DNA from: Sphingosinicella sp. BN140058
Lineage (GTDB): Bacteria > Pseudomonadota > Alphaproteobacteria > Sphingomonadales > Sphingomonadaceae
Length of the DNA stretch: 64,000 nucleotides
Assembly: GCF_004135585.1 (NCBI RefSeq)
Contig: NZ_CP035501.1
Span: 5,527,501-5,591,500, forward strand
Direction: 5' to 3'
The notes below the pieces were generated by a model, which worked only from the letters and a program-made list of their open reading frames with translations, was not told where the DNA came from and searched no databases. A program made the translations under genes and the position numbers. This document shows positions 46,768 to 55,854 of this stretch, in pieces (position 1 is the stretch's first letter; each line of letters starts with the position of its first letter).

Positions 46768-48426
46768 TCAGAAGGCCACGTCGACGGTGAAGGAGAGGCG
46801 CGGCGATCGCTCGCGCCCGGCGAAGCCGTCGGTGAGCGGCACGCCGAGTTCGAGGCTGCCGCGAAGGTCATGCTTGAGCCACAGGCGGACGCCGCCGCCG
46901 GCAGAGGCCAGGGACCCGCCGCCCTGACCAAGGCGGTAATTGTCGACCTTGCCGCCATCGGCATAAGCGTAGAGCTGCGCCCACTCGATCGGCGCGAACG
47001 GACGCTGCCAATCCCGCCGCAATTCGACCGAGCCGGCGACCCCGCGATCACCGCCGAATTCCCGATAGTCCCAGGCACGCCCGAACCGGCGCCCGCCAAG
47101 CCCCATCTCTTCGGACGAGAGCAACGGCCGGTCGGCGAATTGCCCCTCCGCCTGCGCGGCGATGCTGAAGCGCTTGCCCAGTCGCTGTTCGATATCGGTC
47201 CACAAGGCGAGCTTGGTGAAGCGTCCCCGCCCGTCGAAACGCGAGGCGAGCGGATCGGCGGCATTCGTTGCACCGAAAACATCCAGGCCTTGAACCAGAG
47301 CGACGCGGGCACGAACGCGGCCGTTGCCGAGGCGGTGGTACGCGTAGAGGCTGCCCGAAAGCAGCGCCAGGCGATCGTCGCGGATCAGCAGGTTGCGCAG
47401 GGTCTGCTCGGAATTGCGCAGCCGGCCGTTGATCGACAGCCAGGCACCGGCAGCACGGCTGCGGACCAGAGGATGGCGAAGCTCGGCCTCGATCTCGTTG
47501 CTGCGGCCGTCGAGATCGTAAGAGCGCAGGTAGCCGCCGGCCTGCGTCCAGGCAGCGTAGCCGCCCAGCGACAGCTCGGTGCCGCGCGTGCCCACGGGGA
47601 CGGTATAGCGTCCCGCTACCAGCGCGAATTCGCGCGGCTGGAACGGGGTTGCCGCCACTTCGAGGTAGAGCCCGTCGTCGGCGGAGAGCAGCTTGCTTGC
47701 TTCGAGGCTGACCCGGGCCTGCACCGGGCCGGCGGTGGTGCTTCCCCAATTGTCCATCCCGGCACGGCCGATCGCGCGATCGCGAAAGGTCGGCACGACA
47801 AGAACGTTGCGGCCGTTGCGCCGCTCCAGTTTCGCCTTGCCGAGCCGCACGCCAGCAATGTCCTCGGCGAGGAGCAACTGACGCTCGATCGCGGCGGTGC
47901 GCACCGGCTTGCCGACGGCGAGCCGGGCCAGGCGTGGCTGTACCGCCGCGGCAGCCGCCCCGGTGACTTCGACGGCGTCGATCCGACCCTCGTCGATCCG
48001 AACCCGAAGCACGCCATTCTCGATCGCCTGTTCGGGGATCCACGCCGTCGCGAGGCCGTAGCCCGCCTCCCGCGCGACATTCGCGACGGCCCCGGCAAGA
48101 GCAGCCAGCGCCTCGGCGTCCAGAGTCTGGCCGACGTATCGCTCGACGACCGAGCCGAAGGCGGATTGAGGCAACGCTTCGGCACCGACGATCAGGATCG
48201 CGCCGGCAAGAACCGGGCGGTGCAGGGCGTTACCAAAGCGGGTCTCCCCGGTCGGTTGCAGCAGCGGCTGAGCCGGCGCGGCCGGCGGGAGGGCGGGCGG
48301 CCGCAACTGTTCCCGCACGACCGAGGGATCGGCACGATCGACCGGAGTCTGCTCCGCCCGGGCGGGGAAGGCGCAGAGCCAACAGCCGAGCACCGCCACG
48401 ATCACGCCTTTTCTTACCACCTGCAT
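46768..48426 (-). CDS. Two-partner secretion transporter, ShlB/FhaC/HecB family
   Basis: A 552-residue Omp85-superfamily outer-membrane protein. The signal peptide ends at ARA, before EQTP. A proline-rich linker and POTRA domains (about 60-205; YGLATAWIPEQAIENGVLRVRIDEGRID is the POTRA_2 pattern) precede a beta-barrel with LGGRRFGRAWDYREFGGDRG, the conserved motif of the L6-like loop region. It ends SFTVDVAF with terminal Phe. GGAGAG precedes the ATG. TpsB proteins export large TpsA substrates, but no TpsA gene is next to it in the window. Confidence 0.9.
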   Translation of the reverse strand: MQVVRKGVIVAVLGCWLCAFPARAEQTPVDRADPSVVREQLRPPALPPAAPAQPLLQPTGETRFGNALHRPVLAGAILIVGAEALPQSAFGSVVERYVGQTLDAEALAALAGAVANVAREAGYGLATAWIPEQAIENGVLRVRIDEGRIDAVEVTGAAAAAVQPRLARLAVGKPVRTAAIERQLLLAEDIAGVRLGKAKLERRNGRNVLVVPTFRDRAIGRAGMDNWGSTTAGPVQARVSLEASKLLSADDGLYLEVAATPFQPREFALVAGRYTVPVGTRGTELSLGGYAAWTQAGGYLRSYDLDGRSNEIEAELRHPLVRSRAAGAWLSINGRLRNSEQTLRNLLIRDDRLALLSGSLYAYHRLGNGRVRARVALVQGLDVFGATNAADPLASRFDGRGRFTKLALWTDIEQRLGKRFSIAAQAEGQFADRPLLSSEEMGLGGRRFGRAWDYREFGGDRGVAGSVELRRDWQRPFAPIEWAQLYAYADGGKVDNYRLGQGGGSLASAGGGVRLWLKHDLRGSLELGVPLTDGFAGRERSPRLSFTVDVAF

Positions 48427-48740
48427 CGGCTCTCCGCCCGTTCAAGGACGTCGCATCTACCTCCACTTCCTGAAAAAACCCTTTCGGCTCAGCTATTTTG
48501 CAGCGTTGATCGATCTGCCGGACCGATTGGCGAAAACATTCAAGCTCGAGCCGGTTCCTACAATGTTTCCATTTCCTTACAATAGTTTGCTTGCTATACC
48601 TAACGACAACACTGAAATTAGATTCCGCTGTGCACCGTCAGCCGGACCGTGGCACCCGCACCGCACGACGGCCCGGGAGCGGCGATGGCGTTGCCCGGCC
48701 TAGAAAAAGCCCGCTTTCACCCTTATCTGAGCGCGCATCC
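48427..48740. promoter_or_regulatory. Divergent intergenic region between the TpsB gene and rimO
   Basis: A 314-base gap. It has a strikingly AT-rich island (about 48545-48625) in an otherwise GC-rich context, with repeated TACAAT words (48560 area and 48573 area) and TTGCTTGCTATACC that could serve as promoter elements. The rest is GC-rich. No gene is supported: frames reading into rimO from 48591 lack a ribosome site. Confidence 0.5.
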
Positions 48741-50072
48741 ATGACACTCACACTTCCCTCCGCGCCGAAAGTCGGCATGGTCTCGCTCGGCTGCCCGAAG
48801 GCGCTGGTCGATTCCGAGCGTATCCTCACCAAGCTGCGCTCCGACGGGTACCAGCTCTCCTCCGATTATGAGGCGGCCGACGTCGTTCTGGTCAACACCT
48901 GCGGCTTTCTCGATTCCGCGAAGGAGGAAAGCCTCGCCGCGATCGGCGAAGCGATCGCCGAAAATGGCCGGGTGATCGTCACCGGCTGCATGGGCAATGA
49001 AGCGGAAGTGATCCGGAACAAGTTTCCGGAGGTGCTCGCGATCACCGGCCCGCACCAATATGAAAGCGTGGTCGGCGCCGTGCACGTCGCCGCGCCGATG
49101 CCGCCCTCGGCCTATCTGAACCTGGTCCCGGAGGGCGGGCTCAAGCTCACCCCGCGTCATTATTCCTATCTGAAGATCTCGGAAGGCTGCAACCATCGCT
49201 GCAGCTTCTGCATCATCCCCTCGATTCGCGGCGATCTGGTCAGCCGGCGGCCCGATGCGATCCTGCGCGAAGCCGAGAAGCTGGTGGCGGCGGGGACCCG
49301 CGAATTGCTGGTGATCAGCCAGGATACCTCAGCCTACGGAGTCGATCTCCGTCATGCCGCCTGGCCGTGGAAAGGCGGCGAGGTCCGCGCCCACATGACC
49401 GATCTCGCCCGCGCGCTCGGCACGTTGGGCGCTTGGGTGCGGCTCCATTACGTCTACCCCTACCCCCATGTCGATCAGGTCATTCCGCTGATGGCGGAGG
49501 GGCTGGTGACGCCGTATCTGGACATTCCGTTCCAGCATGCGGCACCATCGGTGCTGAAGGCGATGAAGCGCCCGGCCAACGAAGCCAAAGTGCTCGAGCG
49601 GATCCGCGGCTGGCGTGACATCTGTCCGGACATCGCGATCCGTTCCTCCTTCGTGGTCGGCTTTCCCGGCGAGACCGAGGCCGATTTCGAGTATCTGCTG
49701 CAGTGGCTCGAGGAAGCACAGCTCGACCGGGTCGGCGGCTTCCGCTTCGAGCCGGTGACCGGCGCAGCGGCCAATGCCCTGCCCGGCGTCGTTCCCGAAG
49801 AGGTCAAGGAAGAGCGCTACGCGCGGCTGATGGAGACCACCGCCCGGATCTCCGCCGCGAAGCTGCAGGCGAAGGTCGGCCGCGAGATCGACGTCATCAT
49901 CGATCTTGCCGACGGTGAAGGCGGCGCCTCGGGCCGCTCCAAGGCCGACGCGCCCGAAATCGACGGCGAAGTGCATCTGCGCGATGCGCCCGATGCGAAA
50001 CCAGGCGACATCCTGCGCGTCCTCGTCGAAGATGCGGACGAACACGACCTGTTCGGCGTTCCGGTCGGCTAA
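48741..50072 (+). CDS. rimO: Ribosomal protein S12 methylthiotransferase RimO
   Basis: A 443-residue radical-SAM methylthiotransferase modifying an Asp of ribosomal protein S12. The UPF0004 domain has Cys in [19 protein letters not shown] and TGCMGN; the radical-SAM cluster is [12 protein letters not shown] (CxxxCxxC); a C-terminal TRAM domain ends in [10 protein letters not shown], typical of RimO rather than MiaB. The ATG 48741 directly precedes the conserved start; a weak Shine-Dalgarno. Confidence 0.96.
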   Translation: MTLTLPSAPKVGMVSLGCPKALVDSERILTKLRSDGYQLSSDYEAADVVLVNTCGFLDSAKEESLAAIGEAIAENGRVIVTGCMGNEAEVIRNKFPEVLAITGPHQYESVVGAVHVAAPMPPSAYLNLVPEGGLKLTPRHYSYLKISEGCNHRCSFCIIPSIRGDLVSRRPDAILREAEKLVAAGTRELLVISQDTSAYGVDLRHAAWPWKGGEVRAHMTDLARALGTLGAWVRLHYVYPYPHVDQVIPLMAEGLVTPYLDIPFQHAAPSVLKAMKRPANEAKVLERIRGWRDICPDIAIRSSFVVGFPGETEADFEYLLQWLEEAQLDRVGGFRFEPVTGAAANALPGVVPEEVKEERYARLMETTARISAAKLQAKVGREIDVIIDLADGEGGASGRSKADAPEIDGEVHLRDAPDAKPGDILRVLVEDADEHDLFGVPVG

Positions 50073-50105
50073 CCGGGGCGTCGACGGTCCGAACAAGGAG
50101 AGACC

Positions 50106-51509
50106 ATGTTCAGGAGCGTCAACCCGGCGACCGGCGAAGAGATCGCCACCTATCCCGAGCTCGAGGACGACGCACTGGAGGCCAAGCTCGCTTCGGCTGC
50201 GTCTGCCTATCGGCATTGGCGCACCACCAGCCTTGCCGAACGCACTGCCCTGCTCTCCCGAATCGCCGATCGCTTCGAAGCCAATCGCGAGCGGCTCGCC
50301 CGTGTCGCCACGCTGGAAATGGGCAAGACCTTCTCGAGCGCGCTGGCGGAAGTGGACAAATGCACCGCTGCCTTCAGACTCTATGCGAAGGATGGCCCGG
50401 AAATGCTGGCGCCACAGCAACAAAAGCTGGGCAACGGTGGCACCGCCGAGCTCCATTGGCTGCCGATCGGTCCGGTGCTTGCGATCATGCCCTGGAACTT
50501 CCCCTTCTGGCAGGCGGTGCGTTTCATCGCGCCGGCGATCATGGCCGGCAATGTCGGCCTGCTCAAGCATGCCAGCATCGTTCAGGGCGTCGCCGGGCTG
50601 CTGGAGGAGATGGTGATGGAGGCCGGCGCGCCTCAAGGCCTGTTTCAGAATCTTGCGGTAAAGTCCTCTAAGATCTCAGAGATTATTGCAGACGATCGCA
50701 TTGCAGCCGTCACCTTGACCGGCAGCGAGGGAGCCGGGGCGTCCGTTGCCCAGGCGGCCGGAAAAGCCTTGAAGAAGGTCGTGCTCGAGCTTGGCGGCTC
50801 CGATCCGTTCATCGTCATGCCGTCCGCCGATCTCGACGCGGCCGCCGCCCAGGCAGTGAAGGCACGAATCCAGAATACGGGCCAATCCTGCATCTGCGCC
50901 AAGCGGATGATCGTGCATCGTGACATCTACGATTCCTTCATGGCGCGGTTCAGCGCCGGAATGCAGAAGGTCAAAGCCGGCGATCCGTTCGACGAAAGCA
51001 CCGACATGGGACCGCTCTCCAGCGCCGAGCAGCGCGACACCATCCTCCAGCAACTCGCCGAAGCGAAATCCGTTGGCGCCACCCTTCTCTTCGGTGGCGA
51101 GACGCTGGAGGGGCCGGGCGCCTATCTTTCCGCGGGCATCCTCACCGAGGTGCCGCTCCACAGCCCGTTGATGCACGAAGAGATTTTCGGGCCGATCGCG
51201 ATGGTGTTCCGTGCCGACGACATCGACGACGCGATCCGCATCGCCAACGACATTCCGTTCGGACTCGGCTCCTCCGTGTGGACCAATGACGCGGCGGAGC
51301 AACGACGGTTCGTCCGCGACATCGAGGCCGGAATGACCGCGATCAATCAGATGCTCGCCTCGGCCCCGGAGGCGCCGTTCGGCGGGATCAAGCGCTCGGG
51401 CTACGGCCGCGAACTCGGCCCGTTCGGTATGCACGAGTTCATGAACCTGAAGAGCATTCTCCACGTCGCCGGTGCGCCGCTCGGTGCGCGCACCGATGCG
51501 CTGGATTGA
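50106..51509 (+). CDS. NAD(P)-dependent succinate-semialdehyde dehydrogenase-type aldehyde dehydrogenase
   Basis: A 467-residue aldehyde dehydrogenase. It starts FRSVNPATGE, carries MPWNFPFWQAVRF, the general-base Glu in LELGGSDPFIV, the catalytic Cys in NTGQSCICAKR and the C-terminal APFGGIKRSGYGRELG. The resemblance is to YneI/Sad and GabD-like enzymes oxidising succinate semialdehyde to succinate. AAGGAGAG stands before the ATG. It follows rimO by 33 bases. A local AT-rich codon stretch is seen at 50650-50705. Confidence 0.9.
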   Translation: MFRSVNPATGEEIATYPELEDDALEAKLASAASAYRHWRTTSLAERTALLSRIADRFEANRERLARVATLEMGKTFSSALAEVDKCTAAFRLYAKDGPEMLAPQQQKLGNGGTAELHWLPIGPVLAIMPWNFPFWQAVRFIAPAIMAGNVGLLKHASIVQGVAGLLEEMVMEAGAPQGLFQNLAVKSSKISEIIADDRIAAVTLTGSEGAGASVAQAAGKALKKVVLELGGSDPFIVMPSADLDAAAAQAVKARIQNTGQSCICAKRMIVHRDIYDSFMARFSAGMQKVKAGDPFDESTDMGPLSSAEQRDTILQQLAEAKSVGATLLFGGETLEGPGAYLSAGILTEVPLHSPLMHEEIFGPIAMVFRADDIDDAIRIANDIPFGLGSSVWTNDAAEQRRFVRDIEAGMTAINQMLASAPEAPFGGIKRSGYGRELGPFGMHEFMNLKSILHVAGAPLGARTDALD

Positions 51510-51706
51510 AAAGAATGCCAAATCAGTGGGGTGCCGTCTGTTTCCGCATCACGACATCAGGTCAATACGGGCGAACCCACCAGTCGCGCAGCCTGCTGCA
51601 GAGTCTGATCGGACACCTCTAACCACTTAAATTGACTTCTTTTCATTTGAGGCGAGGCGGCGTTCGCGGGTGGCGTTCTCCAGCAGCGTCTAGAACATAA
51701 GGCATC

Positions 51707-53107
51707 ATGATGACCGACTACCAAGCCCTGCTCCTTGCCGACAAAGGCGAGCCCGCCACCCGCCTCCACCTCATCGACCCTGCCGGGTTCGACGATTGGC
51801 TCAGGAGCCAGCCGGAACGAGTCCGCCAGGCCGTACAGGTGCAGGGCTTCCGCGGCGAGCCGAACCAGATCGCCTTTCCCGGCACGGATAGCGGGGGCGA
51901 GGCGACGGTCATTCTCGGCGTGGGCAACAGCGCGGAGCTTGGCCCCTGGTGCCTCGCCAAGGCCGCCGAGATGCTGCCGGAGGGACGTTATCGGCTGGAC
52001 CGCGGAGACGCTGGAGTTGCGACGCTCGGCTGGCTCCTCGCCCAGTACAGCTTCGAGCGCTACAAGGCGCCGAAGAACGCCAAGGGGCCGCGTATCCTGC
52101 TCAGCAGCGAGCCGGCGCGGATAGAGGCCTCGGTGCAGCTTGCGGAAGCCACCGCCCTCGTCCGGGACCTCGTCAACACGCCCGCGGGCGATCTCGGCCC
52201 CGCCGAGTTGGAGAGCGCGGCGCGCGATCTCGCCGCCGACTGCGGTGCGGAACTGAACGTCACAGCCGGCCGAGCACTTGCCGACGGCTATCCGATGATC
52301 GCCGGCGTCGGCCAGGGCGCGACCCCCGACCGAAGCCCCCGCCTGATCGAGGTCCTGTGGGGCAACCCCGCCCACCCGCGGATCGCGCTGGTCGGCAAGG
52401 GCGTCTGCTTCGACACCGGCGGCCTCGACATCAAGCCGTCGAGCGGCATGCGCCTGATGAAGAAGGACATGGGCGGCGCCGCGCACGTGCTCGGACTCGG
52501 CAGGCTGATTATGAAGCGACGGCTGCCGGTGCGGCTGCACATCCTGATCCCTGCCGTGGAAAACTCCGTGTCCGGCGCCGCCTTCCGTCCCGGCGACATC
52601 CTCGGCAGCCGCAAGGGACTGACGGTGGAGATCGGCAATACGGACGCGGAAGGCCGGCTGATCCTCGGCGACGCGCTGACCAAGGCGGGCGAAGGCGATC
52701 CCGAGCTGATTTTGGACTTCGCGACCCTGACCGGCGCCGCGCGTGTCGCCCTCGGACCCGACCTGCCGGCCTTGTTTGCAAGCGACGATGCCCTTGCCGA
52801 AGGCCTCCTCGCCTGCGGCCATGACGTACGCGATCCGCTGTGGCGGATGCCCCTGTGGGACGGCTATGACGAGATGCTGTCCTCCGACATCGCCGATCTC
52901 GGCAACGTCTCGGACGCGCCGATGGCGGGCGCGGTCACCGCGGCCTTGTTCCTTCGGCGCTTCGTCCCGGCCGGGGTGCCCTGGGCGCATTTCGACACCT
53001 TCGCCTGGCGTTCGTCGAGCAGGCCCGGCCGCCCCAAAGGCGGGGACGCGCTGGGGATGCGCGCGGCCTGGGCGCTGCTTTCGCGCCGATACCCCGTTCA
53101 AGACTAA
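51707..53107 (+). CDS. Leucyl aminopeptidase family (M17) protein
   Basis: A 466-residue cytosolic dizinc aminopeptidase. The C-terminal catalytic domain shows VGKGVCFDTGGLDIKPSSGM (Lys and Asp ligands), KKDMGGAAHVLG and the signature NTDAEGRLILGDAL with the metal-binding Asp and Glu, plus the bicarbonate Arg. The N-terminal macro-like domain is short, as in PepB-like members. AAGG precedes tandem ATG ATG (51707/51710). It releases N-terminal residues in peptide turnover. Confidence 0.93.
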   Translation: MMTDYQALLLADKGEPATRLHLIDPAGFDDWLRSQPERVRQAVQVQGFRGEPNQIAFPGTDSGGEATVILGVGNSAELGPWCLAKAAEMLPEGRYRLDRGDAGVATLGWLLAQYSFERYKAPKNAKGPRILLSSEPARIEASVQLAEATALVRDLVNTPAGDLGPAELESAARDLAADCGAELNVTAGRALADGYPMIAGVGQGATPDRSPRLIEVLWGNPAHPRIALVGKGVCFDTGGLDIKPSSGMRLMKKDMGGAAHVLGLGRLIMKRRLPVRLHILIPAVENSVSGAAFRPGDILGSRKGLTVEIGNTDAEGRLILGDALTKAGEGDPELILDFATLTGAARVALGPDLPALFASDDALAEGLLACGHDVRDPLWRMPLWDGYDEMLSSDIADLGNVSDAPMAGAVTAALFLRRFVPAGVPWAHFDTFAWRSSSRPGRPKGGDALGMRAAWALLSRRYPVQD

Positions 53108-53116
53108 GTCGGTATC

Positions 53117-53195
53117 CGTACAAGACTGGAACCGGCTTTTTTGCGCCGAATTCTCAATGATGTACGAAACGAAAAGCGATCTGACTGGTTGTACG
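53117..53195. promoter_or_regulatory. Repeated TTGTACG words before the MarR gene
   Basis: CGTACAA (53117-53123), ATGTACG (53160-53166) and TTGTACG (53189-53195) lie in the 125-base gap before the regulator gene; the outer two are exact inverted copies. They may be binding sites for the MarR protein or promoter words. Confidence 0.35.
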
Positions 53196-53232
53196 TCCGA
53201 AACAGACGCGTCTCGGAATCGGAGAACAATCA

Positions 53233-53601
53233 GTGTCAGAGCGCGGCCTCAAGTCTTGGATGCAGACCCTCATCGGCTATGTTCGGTCGGGTCAACCGGA
53301 TCTTACCAATCGCCAGATGGCGCTCCTGATGATCGTCTATATGACGCCGGGACCTCATACCGTCAGAGGTCTCGCGCAGACGTTGGGCGTGTCGAAACCG
53401 GTGATCACGCGTGCCTTGAATACACTGGGCACGCTCGGCTATCTGCGGCGCGTGCGCGACGAGGCGGACCGTCGCAACGTGTTCGTCGCCAAGACCAGCA
53501 TAGGGCAGGAGTTCCTTGAGCGCTTCGAACGCAACATCGAGCAGCAGGACGGCGTTGGCCGCCGCGCGCCCAAGGAACGCGGAATCCTCCTCCAGCACTG
53601 A
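53233..53601 (+). CDS. MarR family transcriptional regulator
   Basis: A 122-residue winged-helix protein. TNRQMALLMIVYMTPGPHTVRGLAQTLGVSKPVITRALNTLGTLGYLRRVRDEADRRN contains the helix-turn-helix and the wing with the DxRxx pattern. The start codon is GTG 53233 with GGAG upstream. It overlaps the next gene. The length is short for the family, with dimerisation helices reduced. Target genes are unknown; the overlap suggests co-regulation of the following NlpC/P60-like gene. Confidence 0.86.
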   Translation: MSERGLKSWMQTLIGYVRSGQPDLTNRQMALLMIVYMTPGPHTVRGLAQTLGVSKPVITRALNTLGTLGYLRRVRDEADRRNVFVAKTSIGQEFLERFERNIEQQDGVGRRAPKERGILLQH

Positions 53602-54448
53602 CCGCTTCTCGCTCGACGGGCCGTCGATCGTTCTCGACCCGCGCATCCATGCGTGGCGCAAGGACATCGCGGACATCGCGCTCGCTGGCCGTTTGTTCGC
53701 ACCCCATTATGCCGCGCCGCTCGTCCGCGATTGCGGTCTGCTGCCGACGCCGGTGCGGCTCGAGCCCTCGGACGAGGCGGAAATGGTGTCGGAACTGTTG
53801 CCGGGCGAGAAGTTCGCGGTGGTCGACCTGACGGCCGGCTGGGCCTGGGGCTACAGCCTGCTCGATCGCCGGGTCGGTTATGTCGAGGCGATCGAACTCG
53901 CCGATCCGCTGAAGCCGACGCACATCGTCGTTGAGCCGACCGCGCCGATCCAGACCTGCGGCGATCCCCTGTCCCCGCCCCTCGCCACCCTGCCGATGGG
54001 CAGCCGCCTCCACGGCGAGGTGCATGGTGCGATGCTGCACATCGAGGCCGGGTGCGTGCCCACCGCTTATTTGCGTCGCATCGACGAGCATGAAGAGGAT
54101 CCTGTCGCCGTCGCACGGCGCCTGCTCGGCGCGCCCTACCGCCAGGGCGGCCGCACATCGCACGGCATCGACGGGGCGGGTCTGGTCCAGCTCTCGCTGC
54201 AGCTCTGCGGCATCGACTGCCCGCGCGACGCAATCTTCCAGCGCGCGCTCGGCGAAGCTCTGGCCGACGCCCTGCCCCTGCACCGCGGCGATCTCCTGTT
54301 CTGCGGAGACCAAGTCGCGCTGATGGTGGACGATCAAATGGCAATCCAGGTGAGCGCGGAAGCGCGGAAGGTCGCGGTCGAGCCGTTCCACTGCGCCCGC
54401 AGCGGCGACAGCGCCGAGCGGTTGGAGCGCCGCCGGTTGAATATCTGA
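53555..54448 (+). CDS. SH3-NlpC/P60-like protein lacking catalytic residues
   Basis: About 297 residues with no signal peptide. SH3-like segments are at about residues 30-170 (VRLEPSDEAEMVSELLPGEKF; GWAWGYSLLDRRVGYV) and an NlpC/P60-like domain follows (about 180-290; LGAPYRQGGRTSHGID, GDLLFCGD). The usual catalytic Cys of DCSG is Gly207 (DGAG), and the two catalytic His positions are Gln253 and Gln265, so it is probably not a peptidase. TTG 53555 with AGGA upstream is my start; TTG 53516 is possible. It overlaps the MarR gene by 47 bases. Confidence 0.75.
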   Translation: MAAARPRNAESSSSTDRFSLDGPSIVLDPRIHAWRKDIADIALAGRLFAPHYAAPLVRDCGLLPTPVRLEPSDEAEMVSELLPGEKFAVVDLTAGWAWGYSLLDRRVGYVEAIELADPLKPTHIVVEPTAPIQTCGDPLSPPLATLPMGSRLHGEVHGAMLHIEAGCVPTAYLRRIDEHEEDPVAVARRLLGAPYRQGGRTSHGIDGAGLVQLSLQLCGIDCPRDAIFQRALGEALADALPLHRGDLLFCGDQVALMVDDQMAIQVSAEARKVAVEPFHCARSGDSAERLERRRLNI

Positions 54449-54473
54449 AAAGGTCTGCCGGCGCTGGGGCGCG

Positions 54474-54710
54474 TCAGCCCTCCGCAACCAGCCGCGCCGC
54501 CAATTGCTCGATCTCGGACGGCTCGAGGATCCAGGTCCGGGTCTTGCGGCCCTCGCGTGCGACGGGCTTGGTCAACAGGATCCGCGCCTGTTCCTTGGCA
54601 AACGGTTTGAACAAAGCGAAGTGCATGGCACAGTCGCGGATGGTTCCGATGATCGGAGCCTTGCCGTCAAGGTCGATGAGCGTAGCGGGCTGATCCCAGG
54701 GTATGGACAT
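54474..54710 (-). CDS. Conserved small protein of unknown function
   Basis: A 78-residue protein with a strong GGAGG before the ATG, which supports it as a real gene. It has a hydrophobic-acidic N-terminus, RDCAMHFALFKPFAKEQARILL in the middle and a Glu-rich C-terminal helix. I do not recognise a family. It is convergent with the NlpC-like gene and divergent from msrB. Confidence 0.6.
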   Translation of the reverse strand: MSIPWDQPATLIDLDGKAPIIGTIRDCAMHFALFKPFAKEQARILLTKPVAREGRKTRTWILEPSEIEQLAARLVAEG

Positions 54711-54838
54711 GCGCGAACCTCCAGATGTGACCGCTTCACAGCATCGCAGGCGGTGAGCGTCAATCGCGGTGCCGGCTCCGTCTTGGACAATCGCCTGCCG
54801 ATCACCATTTCCGATCCGTGATGAACATGGAGGATCGA

Positions 54839-55291
54839 ATGGCGGGTACCTATCGCAAGACCGACGAGGCGATCGCCGCGCTCACGCCGGAGCAGTATCG
54901 CGTGACGCAGCAGAGCGGCACCGAGCGGCCCGGGACCGGCGCCTATCTCGACAACAAGGAGCCGGGCATCTACGTCGACATCGTCTCGGGCGAGCCGCTG
55001 TTCGCCTCGTCGGACAAGTTCGAATCCGGTTGCGGCTGGCCGAGCTTCACCAAGCCGATCGAGCCTGCGCATGTCAGCGAACTGCGCGACACCACCCACG
55101 GCATGATCCGCACCGAGGTCCGCTCGGCGCATGGCGACAGCCATCTCGGGCACGTCTTTCCCGATGGGCCGCGGGATCGCGGCGGGCTGCGCTACTGCAT
55201 CAACTCCGCCTCGCTCCGCTTCGTCCATCGCGACGATATGGAGGCCGAAGGCTACGGTGCCTATCTCGATCAGGTGGAGGACGTCGCATGA
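54839..55291 (+). CDS. msrB: Peptide-methionine (R)-S-oxide reductase
   Basis: A 150-residue MsrB reducing methionine R-sulfoxide. [11 protein letters not shown] and the catalytic Cys in [11 protein letters not shown] are present; the zinc CxxC pairs of some members are absent here. I start at ATG 54839 because GGAGG lies 6 bases upstream. The msrA start overlaps its stop, so the two reductases are made together for repair of oxidised proteins. Confidence 0.94.
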   Translation: MAGTYRKTDEAIAALTPEQYRVTQQSGTERPGTGAYLDNKEPGIYVDIVSGEPLFASSDKFESGCGWPSFTKPIEPAHVSELRDTTHGMIRTEVRSAHGDSHLGHVFPDGPRDRGGLRYCINSASLRFVHRDDMEAEGYGAYLDQVEDVA

Positions 55292-55800
55292 GCGAAGAGC
55301 GCGCCATTCTCGCCGGCGGCTGCTTCTGGGGCATGCAGGATCTGATCCGCAAGCTGCCGGGCGTGATCGCGACCCGGGTCGGCTATACCGGCGGCGAAGT
55401 TCCGAACGCCACCTATCGCAACCATGGCAACCATGCCGAAGCCATCGAAATTCGCTACGATCCGGATGCGACCAGCTATCGGCGACTGCTCGAATTCTTC
55501 TTCCAGATCCACGATCCGACCACCCTCAATCGTCAGGGCGGGGACATTGGCGCAAGCTATCGCTCCGCGATCTTCTACACCAACGAGGATCAGAAGGCGG
55601 TGGCACTGGACACGATCGCCGACGTCGAGGCGTCCGGCCTATGGCCCGGCAAGGTGGTGACGGAGGTCACGCAAGCAGGGGACTTCTGGGAAGCCGAGGC
55701 GGAGCATCAGGATTATCTGGAGCGCCTCCCCAACGGCTACACCTGTCACTTCGTGCGGCCCAATTGGGTATTGCCGCGCCGCGCGGAAGCGGCTGCGTGA
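55288..55800 (+). CDS. msrA: Peptide-methionine (S)-S-oxide reductase
   Basis: A 170-residue MsrA with the N-terminal GGCFWGMQD containing the catalytic Cys, GYTGG, the [12 protein letters not shown] stretch and FFQIHDPTT. It is coupled to msrB by ATGA. It repairs methionine S-sulfoxide. Resolving Cys in the C-terminal part (YTCHF) is visible. Confidence 0.95.
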   Translation: MSEERAILAGGCFWGMQDLIRKLPGVIATRVGYTGGEVPNATYRNHGNHAEAIEIRYDPDATSYRRLLEFFFQIHDPTTLNRQGGDIGASYRSAIFYTNEDQKAVALDTIADVEASGLWPGKVVTEVTQAGDFWEAEAEHQDYLERLPNGYTCHFVRPNWVLPRRAEAAA

Positions 55801-55811
55801 CACGTTAGGAA

Positions 55812-55840
55812 GTGGAGGATGCGCTCGGCGCATCCTCCAC
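55812..55840. terminator. Strong hairpin between msrA and a convergent small gene
   Basis: A perfect 13-bp stem (GTGGAGGATGCGC and its complement) with a TCG loop. There is no T tract, but the position between convergent genes fits a bidirectional end. Confidence 0.6.
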
Positions 55841-55854
55841 CCATCGCCCCGACG

